From: Ectobius pallidus
Taxonomy: Eukaryota > Arthropoda > Insecta > Blattodea > Ectobiidae
Direction: 5' to 3'
Assembly: GCA_964059195.1 (NCBI GenBank)
Contig: CAXKWD010000003.1
Location: forward strand, 15,482,606-15,546,605
DNA length: 64,000 bases
Positions within the stretch are counted from its first letter, which is position 1; each line of letters opens with the position of its first letter. Shown here piece by piece: positions 56,113 to 64,000 of this stretch. Under the pieces are notes generated by a model, which searched no databases, was not told the origin of the DNA, and saw only the letters and a list, made by a program, of their open reading frames with translations. The position numbers and the translations under genes were made by a program.

Positions 56113-56473
56113 CTGATCAGGAAGAACATAGTCTGAGAGTGTTTGAAAATAGGGTGCTTAGAAAAATATTTGGGCCCAAGAGGGATGAAAATGGGGACTG
56201 GAGAAAACTGCATAACGACGAGCTTCAGGACCTGTACGCTTCACCGGATATAGGCCTAGTAAGGGTAATTAAATAGCGAAGGATGAAATGGGCTGGACAT
56301 ACTGCACGCATGGGGGAGGAAAGACATATCTCAAACTTATTGACTGGGAGACCCGAAGGGAAAAGACCACGTGGAAGACCTAGACGTAGGTGGGAGGACA
56401 ATCTTAGAACGGATTTATGGGAAGTAGGATTTGTGGGGGATGATTGGATGGAGTTAGCACAGAAGTAAGTAAG
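56113..56473 (+). pseudogene. 5'-truncated LINE insertion, 361 bp
   Basis: Translates DQEEHSLRVFENRVLRKIFG then PKRDENGDWRKLHNDELQDL, with one in-frame TAG before RRMKWAGHTARMGEERHISN, then LLTGRPEGKRPRGRPRRRWE...DDWMELAQK. It ends in an 'aagtaagtaag' tail, flanked by an exact 15-bp duplication 'taatattattagtaa' (56098-56112, 56474-56488). Textbook retroposition. TAGGCCTA at 56251-56258 adds two codons inside SPDI|VRVIK. Confidence 0.92.
56251..56258. other. TAGGCCTA gain site (LINE coding region)
   Basis: 'ggataTAGGCCTAgtaagg' here; 'ggataTAgtaagg' at 52671-52683. The gain inserts Gly-Leu into an otherwise conserved peptide, which points to insertion rather than loss in the other copy. Confidence 0.88.
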
Positions 56474-56510
56474 TAATATTATTAGTAAGTTCTATGAAAC
56501 AGGGCCAAGG

Positions 56511-57072
56511 TAAAATAAATAATTTATAAAACTAATTCTAGACGACGCAGCGGTCGGATGGTAGGCCCATTCCTTCACGAATGCAGCGGCACGGAGTTTA
56601 GTTTTTTGAGGAAATTATGTGAGTATTTCACATTATATTTTTTTCTCATTTCTACAAAAGTGCTACTCCATTACAAATCTGTTTGCCTTAACAGAACATA
56701 TTCTCATCATTGTGTATGTGACAACAGCATTAGAGATACATGCGAACTGTCAATATTTACATCACCGGTGAATTCAATTAAAATTTTAAAAACACTCCAT
56801 GTAGACTTTTTTTATTATGACAATAACTACATTATCTAAAGTACGGAAACACGTCGCTGGGTAGGTTTTATTTTTTTTTTTAATACAAGCTGAATAATGC
56901 ACCGGAAATTCCCCCATTTCAAAAAAGCATTTACCGGCTTGTTATTTAAACGACTGTTCATTATGTATTTATAACAGCCCACGACCTGACCGATAAAACA
57001 AACGGTGTGCTTGCTTTTCACGGAAAAATGTATGATACGTGCAAAACAGGTTCAAGTAATGTAACTAATTTA
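56511..57072. other. unassigned DNA
   Basis: 'gtcggatggtaggcccat' at about 56552 recurs at 43862. The 93-codon frame 56558-56839 has no known motif. Confidence 0.4.
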
Positions 57073-57081
57073 TTAAAAGCA

Positions 57082-57615
57082 GGGCCCGGATTCTGACGAC
57101 CTAAAATTGATTTAAAAATGACCTATAAAATGACCATAAATTTTAAAGAAAATGACTTAATAATTATAAATAATGACCTATAAACTGATATTTTCTTTAT
57201 AAAAATAATTATTGTACACACAAAGTTATAGACTAATTTGTACATAATTGTAAAAACTGTAAATGCAGAAAGGATGTTGTAGGTCTGAAAACTTTGTTCT
57301 TTGTTCTTGATTGGAGCATCTGAGAAGAAAAGTAAGAAAATTGTTTTAAAAGTAGATCCTACAAATAGTTGGATTATACTAACCCAGTAATTTATTTAAA
57401 TATTACTCAATATAAAAACATGAAAATGACTAAATAAGGAAGGAAATGGCACGAAAATGACAAAATAATGACCTAAAATTGAAATAAATGCCCTAAAAAT
57501 ATAAAATTGTATAACATGACAAGATCTAGAGGCCATGAATAGGGTTTATATATAAATTGGCAATGTTTATGCAATATCAATAAAAAGATGATATGTCATT
57601 AGAATCCGGGATATG
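57082..57615. mobile_element. hAT-type MITE, right end damaged
   Basis: Left end 'cagggcccggattctgacg'; a degenerate right end 'tcattagaatccggg' lies near 57597-57611. 'atgacctataaaatgacc' words fill the left, 'aaatgacaaaataatgacc' the right. No clear target duplication. Confidence 0.6.
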
Positions 57616-57639
57616 ATTATAAGTACTGAAACATTTTCA

Positions 57640-57714
57640 AGGTGGCCCTATAGGCTAATCTTGTCTGCGGAGTAAAGATGAATGAATGAAAGAGAGGAAT
57701 AAATAAATAAATAA
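57640..57714 (+). repeat. LINE-like 3' tail
   Basis: 'ggtggccctataggctaat', 'cttgtctgcggag' and (aaat)n at the end. Confidence 0.5.
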
Positions 57715-58575
57715 ATAAAATCAGGTAAACTGATGTAAAAAAGTGCCAGTATGTTTTTGTTTAATCAGTTATGACTGCAATTATGATATGCAGAATATGT
57801 TTTTTTTAAAATTGATTTCCAAGTTAAGCTCCAGATTTATTCATTAAGCAGGGCTTACGGAAGAAGAAAGGTCTACCATCTCGGCCACCTGGGTCATTTT
57901 AACGGTCTAGTTGGATAAGCGCATGTAAATCAATAGTGTTTTTTGTCATAGCTACCTGTATTTTAATTTCCAAGGCCTTATAAGATCACAGTAAAACAAT
58001 AGGCAGTGTTGTCAAGATAACTGATTCTCATTTTTAAAAATAAATTCTTTCGAATACGTATATTACCATAAAATAGGCACTAAATTGAGCATTACTCCGA
58101 AACAGGTCAACCGATTTTATCCATTATAAATAGACGTCTTCCCATGGACATTATAAATGCGTATACGAAGTTTCATAAATATACGACAAAGCGTATTTGA
58201 GTTATTGCGCCTTTAAAGTAGACACGAAATTGGGGTTTACTCCGGTACCGGTCAACAGATTAGGTTCAAATTCAATAGGGCACTTCTCATGAACGTCATA
58301 AATGAGTATACCAAGTTTCATGGAAATCCGATAGAAAGGCGCCATAATCTATTAAAATGGGCACTAAATTGGGCATTACTCCGGTACCGGTGAACCGATT
58401 TGGTTCAATATCAATAGGGTTCTTCCCATGGACATTACAAATGTGTTTTCCAAGTTTCATTAAAATTCGACAAAGCGTATTTGAGTTATCGCGCGTACAG
58501 ACACACGGACAGACGGACAGACATTTTTCGTCCCCACACACAATCTCATAAAGTACCATACTGGCACTTAATAAA
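57715..58575 (+). repeat. AGTGCCAGTATG repeat with three internal monomers
   Basis: Begins with 'caggtaaactgatgtaaaa' and 'aagtgccagtatg', has three monomers, (ggacagac)n and the inverted end 'catactggcactta'. A near mirror image of 54951-55880 in the opposite orientation. Confidence 0.8.
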
Positions 58576-58852
58576 TAAGAAGGTAAAGAAAATGAAACAG
58601 ATAAAGAAAATAATAGCCTACATAGAGTAAAGAATAGGTTATGAATAACATAAAATATAATATAATATATGCACAATATCCTAAAATGGGCTACACGATT
58701 TCAGAAAGTTATATATAAATATATATTGATCTTTAATACATCCCATTATCATGTATGACGTAGGCCAAATGCATGAAAGGGAACATCGAAAACTACCGGT
58801 AATCTATCTCCACTAATTTTGCTTCAAAAACGTATTATTAGTTTATTTTAAA
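58576..58852. other. unassigned DNA
   Basis: AT-rich; nothing recognised. Confidence 0.4.
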
Positions 58853-60390
58853 CTAGCATGTGCCCGCGGCTTCGCCCGCGATAATTATTTCAAAAATTAA
58901 AAATTAAGAGCATAATAGTTAAATCATTATATTTATTAACACCTAAATCACGTGGACTACATACCACGATTAGATAGCGTCGCCTGGTAAAAGCGACCTC
59001 AGATTCGAGTTCCTTGGCCCAGAAAACCCCTGTACAGTGAGATTCGTCCAAATCGAACAATGTTTGACCATATTTAGGCCTATATTGATTATCCCTCTTC
59101 CGTGTAGGTTGAAAATTTCATATGTCTTCGGGCCTTCATATTCTAAACAAATGAATCGTCCAGGATGGACTTACAAAATCAAGCGATCGCCCGCGATAAT
59201 TATTTCAAGAATTAAAAATTAAGAGCATAATAGTTAAATCATTATTTTATTAACACCTAAATCACGTGAATTACATACCACGATTAGATATCGTTGCCTG
59301 GTAAAAGCTATCTCAGATTCGAGTTCCTTGGCCCAGAAAATCCCTGTATAGTGAGTTTCGTCCAAATCGAACGATGTTTAACCATATTTAGGTCTATGTT
59401 GATTATCCCAAATCCGTGTAGGTTGAAAATTTCATATGTCTACGGGCCTTGACATTCTAAACAAATGAATCGACCAGCGTGGGCTTACAACATTCAAGCG
59501 ATCGCGATGCTTTTATTTCCACGGTATGACAAAAATAGCCAAAGCCAACTGCAATTGATTTGACATTGAAATGTATTACTGAAATCTGATGCTTCGACAG
59601 CGCTAAAATCACGTTTTCTGCCAGTTTTTCACTCATAACTCGCGAACGAAAGCTAAAATTAAAAATTCGGCTTCGAGGTGCATTCGCCCACCTTTCAGTC
59701 CATCTATCTTTAAATTTTCAGATCTTTGCGTTCAGTAGATTTCGATGGGCATCGTGGACAGACAGACAAACAGCATGTGCCCGCGGCTTCCCCCGCGATA
59801 ATTATTTCAAATTATAATTATTAACACCTAAATCACGTGGAGTGCATTCCACGATTAGGTAGCGTCCCCTGGTAAAAGCGACCTCAGATTCGAGTTCCTT
59901 GGCCCAGAAAACCCCTGTATAGTGAGTTTCGTTCAAATCGAACAATGTTTGACCATATTTAGGGTTGATTATCCTTCTTCCGTGTAGGTTGAAAATGTCA
60001 TATGTCTGTGGGCCTTGACACTATAAACAAATGAATGGACTAACAAAATCAAGCGATCGCGTTGCTTTTATTTTCAAGGTAGGCTATGAGGTATGTTGAC
60101 AAAAATAGCCAAAGCCATCTGTAAGTGATTTGATATTGAAATTTATTACTGAAACTGATGCTTCTAAAACGCAAAAAAATGCACGTTTTCTGGCAGTTTT
60201 TCACTCATAACTCACGAACGGAGGCGAAAATTAAAATTCCGGCTTCGAGGTGCACATTCCGACCCTTTAGTCCGCCTACTTATAAAATTTCAGATCTCTG
60301 TGTTGAGTAGATTTCGCTGGGCATCGCGGACAGACAGACAGACGGAGGACAGACAGACGGAGGACAGACACTTCCTTTTATTAATATAGA
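58853..60390 (-). mobile_element. Helitron family 2, tandem cluster of three partial units
   Basis: The minus-strand 5' end 'TCTATATTAATAAAAGGAAG' is at 60390, and the final CTAG is at 58853-58856 after the hairpin motif 'cgcgggcgaagccgcggg'. Unit starts recur at about 59186 and 59772 ('cccgcgataattatttca'). All three share 'gattcgagttccttggccca' and 'tcaagcgatcgc'. (acagacagac)n lies near the 5' end. No Rep/helicase. Confidence 0.78.
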
Positions 60391-60404
60391 TTCAGTTGTG
60401 TTTA

Positions 60405-60590
60405 TACTCCTTTTAGCTACGAGGCCATATCAGGAGTTCGGGATATGTGTCTATACAGTAGGGTAGGCCACGGAACTATTGAATGTCAATTATTTCTATT
60501 ATTTTTGTGTTTTCATGGAGTAAATTTCAGCTGATTTTAATTTAAATGGATATGATATAGGGTGAAATGGTGAGGATGATATTTTCCAAC
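60405..60590 (-). mobile_element. SINE fragment
   Basis: Inverse of 49795-49995 ('ctccttttagctacgaggcc', 'gggtgaaatggtgaggatga'). The tRNA-like head is missing. Confidence 0.75.
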
Positions 60591-61060
60591 CGTGAAACAC
60601 AGACTAAACAAATCCCTGAGGTTAAACCACAATATCACAGCTATGTTGACAGGGCATGGTAGGTTTGGCGAATATTTTCACCGTTTTAAAATTAAGGAAG
60701 ATTCAACTTGCGTGTGTACCAGAAATTCGCAATCAGTGGACCACTTACTGTTGGAGTGTGAACTACTGAACTCGGAAAGAGCTCAATTCAGAAAGCACAT
60801 CTTGGAAACTTTTAAGTGTTGGCCCGTTGAGAAAAGTGAACTGATACAAAAAAATCTAAAGCAATTCGTACAATTTGTGAACAAAATAAATTTTGAAGCT
60901 CTACAAACAAACCAAATACATAATTCAGGATAATATTTATAAGTGTACATATGTAGATATTTTTGAGTAGTTAAGATAAAAGGAATGCATGTAGTATTGC
61001 TGCATTGCAATGGAGCATGTTGTTTAATAAAGATGATAATAATAAAAAAAATAAAAATCT
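60591..61060 (+). pseudogene. LINE 3' end (R1/I-like C-terminus and tail)
   Basis: A 113-codon frame (60592-60933) reads TGHGRFGEYFHRFKIKEDST then CVCTRNSQSVDHLLLECELL. The C-x-C-x8-H-x4-C knuckle after 'TGHG-x-F-x-x-Y-x-x-RF' is the C-terminal zinc-knuckle region of insect LINEs of the R1/I/jockey group. The 3'-UTR holds AATAAA (61026-61031 region) and an (aat)n/A-rich tail. The rest of ORF2 is absent, so 5'-truncated. The ATG is not the real start. Confidence 0.8.
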
Positions 61061-61074
61061 CGTGACTATCAGTA

Positions 61075-61310
61075 GGCTATATGTGTGTGTGTGTGAGTGG
61101 TGTGTCTCGTCCTATGTGTTCGTGTTGTCTCGGTGGTGGCCCCGGCATTGGGATGATCACTCATCCGGAGAGGCCCTCCACGTCCTTGTCTGGTGAAAAA
61201 AGTATGTCGTTTTCCAAGGTAATTCCTCTCCCGACAGGTCGCGGTCGTACAAGACCCAGGTGGAGTGGGCTGCAAAGAGATTCTACTACTCGATAGGTTA
61301 ACTATGAGAA
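61075..61310 (+). mobile_element. SINE fragment, related to 6637-7095
   Basis: Shares 'tgttgtctcggtggtggccc', 'gatcactcatccgg', 'aggccctcca' and 'cctctcccgacaggtcgcgg'. The tRNA-like head is not present. Frames on both strands at 61069-61296 are incidental. Confidence 0.7.
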
Positions 61311-61320
61311 CGAAGACAAA

Positions 61321-61500
61321 GATATAAATATTTGTTTTTATTTGTCTTTCCTCTTTAATAAATTTCCTTTGTATTATTATTGTAAATGATTGGATTTTTA
61401 TTTAATGTATTTATATCCATTTCTGAACTGCCCATGACCACGAGAATATTTATTGAAGACAATAAATCAACTTTCGACTTTCAAATTAACAACTTACAAG
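61321..61500. repeat. LINE-like 3' tail
   Basis: 'tgtattattattgtaaatga' and 'aatttaatgtatttat'-type low complexity, ending in 'gacaataaatcaactttcg'. Confidence 0.45.
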
Positions 61501-61559
61501 CGATCAAATGGTTTCACTAATTATTCTTGATAAACATGTAGACCTAAATATGGTTCATT

Positions 61560-62085
61560 AATTTATTAAGTACAAGAATGGTACTTTATGAGATTGGATG
61601 GTAGACGGGAAATGTCTGTACGCGCGATAACTCGAATACGATTTATCGGATTTTCATCAAACTTTTTATACGCATTTATAACGTCCATGGGACGACGCCT
61701 ATTAATTTTGGGCCAATTCGATTGAATGATACCGGAGTAATGCCCAATTTAGTGCATAATTTATGTTAATATATCAGAAAGAATTTATCAAATGCAAATC
61801 AGTTCTCATGGCAACATATTATTTTAGACTGTTCATATACGGTTTTGGAAGTTTCAATGCAGGTAACTTTGACAAATAACACTAACTTCACATATGCTTA
61901 TAAAAATTTAGACCTTTGTTCTTCCATAAGCCCTGTTTAACGAATCGATCTGGAGCTTATCAATCAATTACAAAATAACTTATTTTCTGCATAGGCCTAT
62001 CATAACTTAATTGCAATTATCATTAATTAAACAAAAGTATTCAGGCACTTTGTTATATCAGTTTACCTGATTTTATTTCTCAATT
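61560..62085 (-). repeat. AGTGCCAGTATG-family repeat, one monomer
   Basis: Matches 10060-10359 plus 10758-10850 and the leader at 55842-55875 ('tcagtttacctgatttta'). The (gacag)n tract is missing here. It holds TAGGCCTA at 61992-61999. Confidence 0.75.
61992..61999. other. TAGGCCTA gain site (AGTGCCAGTATG family)
   Basis: 'ttctgcaTAGGCCTAtcataa' here; 'ttctgcaTAtcataa' at 55789-55803, and other copies also lack the extra six bases. Confidence 0.88.
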
Positions 62086-62650
62086 AAAAGATTCATAGGT
62101 TTCTTAAGAAAGACGGCTAAGAAACTTTTTCTCGAAGACTGTAATTTTGAGTTCGCTTCTGTTTTATTTCTAGTATTACATTTTCGATAGTGAAAGCGCT
62201 TTCATGAGACCGGTCAATTTCACGCTACAACGGCTTTATTTCTTACGAAGAAGGCCTTGGATCTCATTTCACAAGATTCATGAAAGACAAGAGAAGTTTT
62301 CACGGCCAGCTTAGGTTGGAAAGTCTATCCCCTCTGACTAAGGTGAAAGTTCACACATTATGTGGACGCACCTCAATCCCAAAGCCTCCTGATAAAGTTA
62401 TAACGAAAAAGTTATGTGAAAGTAGTCTATAAAAACCCATGAGGCGTACAAGATGAAATGAGGATACGCTTTAAATTGTCACAAGTTCGCTGTCGGTTTT
62501 CTGACGTGGTTAATGTGTATGTATTAACTTTGTGTAAATTACACAAGGGTACGCGTGGACGAATATAAAAGAGGCTACTCAATAGAAACGACGGACACTT
62601 TCATGAAAATCTACGTTTAACTCTGTGACTGTAAGAAACTCTTTGTTATT
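62086..62650. other. unassigned DNA
   Basis: No gene or repeat partner recognised. Confidence 0.4.
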
Positions 62651-62736
62651 AGCAGGGCTAGGATTTATATGTACTTAAAAATGTCAAAATACGTACATAT
62701 ATATATGCAAATATATTTTGTAAAATACGGACATCA

Positions 62737-63215
62737 AATAGTATATTGCGACACAAGGGCGGAAAGGCACGTTTACGGGTCGAGGAAACAGATTGAAAAC
62801 CCGAGGCGCAGCCTCGGGTTTTTAAGTTTTCGAGACCCGTAAATGCCTTTACGGTCCGTGTGTTGCATGCTATTTTTTGCACGACGGTTACTTATATCAA
62901 TTTAATTATATTAATTGTGATATTACCTGAAAATATTATGTAAATACAGACTTGAAGAATGGTGCTTATTTCAGAAAGGGATTCGCATTTGTTATTGTTT
63001 ATGGCAACCGAATATTTATAAAGCGGGGAGGCCTTGGTCATTTCTGCTCGCAAATAAGCATTTGCGGGCGGTAAAGTAACTTTCCGCCCGTCGCCCCTAG
63101 CAACAATTCACTTTCCGCCCGTCGCCCCTAGCAACAAGATTGCGTGTGGTAATGTCAAGTTACGAGCCATGTAAACAACTTTCGTAAGAAACACTTACTA
63201 GCTAAGGAGTGAAAA
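62737..63215 (+). repeat. hairpin repeat R, copy C
   Basis: The leading hairpin is longest here: 'cacgtttacgggtcgagg' pairs with 'cgagacccgtaaatgcc', and a perfect 'aaaacccgaggc gca gcctcgggtttt' stem sits at its tip. The body matches copies A and B. A 31-bp GC-rich unit ('ctttccgcccgtcgccccta') is duplicated at 63080-63137. Confidence 0.78.
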
Positions 63216-63392
63216 AACAAATTTAACCACTAGACACTACATTTTGTTACTTTTAGAACTTATAAAAATGCATTATAAATACTAGATTCATAAATTAAAT
63301 TATTCAATTTTTTTTTTTCAGATCACTTACTTTATTTGTATTCATTCATTGATTATTTCTCCTACCATAACAGTATGCCACAAAATTTTGTT

Positions 63393-63737
63393 TTAAATTT
63401 TCAAAAGTGATTTGTATTGGCTGAAGTTTCGTTCTACTGCACATGAAGTAATTGGCGCGTGTTTAAAATTCACTGATTTTAGTTTTACATTTGACGAGCT
63501 ACTTAAGATTGCACTGATTTTACACATATCTTCAAAGCCTGGATTTCTTGAAAACACATTGTCCACTTTACATTTGATAAGATCGGCTAAATGTCCACGT
63601 ATACATTTGAGTTCATGAATCATGTTTTTCACAATGTCAATATTTCCAGGTAATGTCAGATTATTATTTTGTAGTTTCTGAATTATATTTGTTATATTAA
63701 AAAAATTTGATTCAATGTAACACAAAACATTTTTCAC
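63393..63737 (-). pseudogene. hAT transposase, C-terminal fragment
   Basis: 114 codons; residues near 92-111 read APITSCAVERNFSQYKSLL, the hAT dimerisation motif (S/C-A-V-E-R-x-FS-x-YK). Upstream is Lys/Ile-rich with no RNase H-type catalytic residues visible. A stop three codons later removes the usual 'DNR-x-x-F' tail. The other half of the gene is not in frame up to the window edge. Confidence 0.78.
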
Positions 63738-64000
63738 ACATTAATTTCTGTACATAACTGTAAACTTATCCTGTGCTGCCATATTTCCTGTCACTGAAAA
63801 CGACAATTTTATATAGTTTTACTCTTAAGAATGAAATATGTACGAATATTGCATTAAAATCACAAAATATGGACAAATATTTATTTTACATATAAATATG
63901 TGCTATTGTCAGAAATATGGAAAAATATGTAAAATAAATTTGTTTAATTTGAATAGAGGACAACATAATAGATGGAGATAAGTGAAAAAAAATGTGTCTA

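Larger units (their letters stand above)
55890..56510 (-). mobile_element. Harbinger-like end, split by a LINE insertion
   Basis: 55890-56112 and 56474-56508 are the inverse of 4190-4025 and one unit of the 3341-4024 array. The outer end reads 'ctatgaaacagggcc'. Confidence 0.7.
62655..64000 (-). mobile_element. hAT element with transposase relic, interrupted by repeat R
   Basis: Starts 'cagggctaggatttatatg', like the right ends of the other hATs, with 'aaaatacgtac/aaatatg' words. The body resumes after R at about 63216. Minus-strand transposase C-terminus at 63393-63737. Similar 'aaatatgtac' words at 63830-63930 suggest the other end is near or beyond the window edge. Confidence 0.65.

Noticed and set aside
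62785..62820. Rho-independent terminator (GC stem followed by T run)
   Set aside because: A bacterial-type terminator has no place here. The stem is the tip of the R-repeat hairpin.

Overview
The window reads as AT-rich insect nuclear DNA, and I find no host protein-coding exon in it. Its transposon relics (mariner and other TA-inserting elements, hAT, PIF/Harbinger-like, Helitron-like, non-LTR LINE and tRNA-type SINE) are what a large arthropod genome carries. The LINE 3' ends (GRPRRRW region followed by a 'GGL' tail) and a SINE with the core 'gcatgtaaaagaactcc' are types I associate with cockroaches such as Periplaneta. That assignment is memory-based inference; nothing in the window proves it.

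Layout. 1-5 kb: hAT relic with a second hAT inside it, mariner end, two repeats with AGTGCCAGTATG ends, and a 70-75 bp tandem array. 5-10 kb: four-deep nest (dispersed repeat, 1,965 bp hAT, minus-strand Helitron, SINE), then a decayed hAT and a T-rich block. 10-15 kb: Harbinger MITE inside an AGTGCCAGTATG repeat, hAT, hairpin repeat 'R', a second Harbinger. 15-22 kb: Helitrons split by TA-inserting MITEs, then fold-back mariner and Tc-like elements with transposase C-terminal remnants. 22-31 kb: hAT elements, a mariner split by a hAT, LINE end, hAT with a Helitron inside, second mariner type. 31-45 kb: MITEs, dispersed repeats, a 1.9 kb fold-back element, G-rich hAT MITEs, Helitron. 45-54 kb: SINEs, R repeat, near-identical TA-inserting twins, LINE pieces split by a hAT. 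54-64 kb: AGTGCCAGTATG repeats, a LINE insertion with target duplication, Helitron cluster, LINE/SINE ends and a hAT transposase relic.

Many element boundaries are firm because terminal inverted repeats and target-site duplications (8 bp hAT, TA mariner/Tc, TAA/TTA Harbinger) can be read directly, and several insertions have an uninterrupted relative elsewhere in the window.

The most unusual signal crosses all families. At several places one copy of a repeat has TA where another has TAGGCCTA, a clean gain of GGCCTA, including inside conserved transposon reading frames. Other patterns worth a check are hAT elements whose ends carry their own private short-word repeats, a dispersed hairpin repeat whose paired arms change together, and repeated conversion of DNA transposons into long palindromes.
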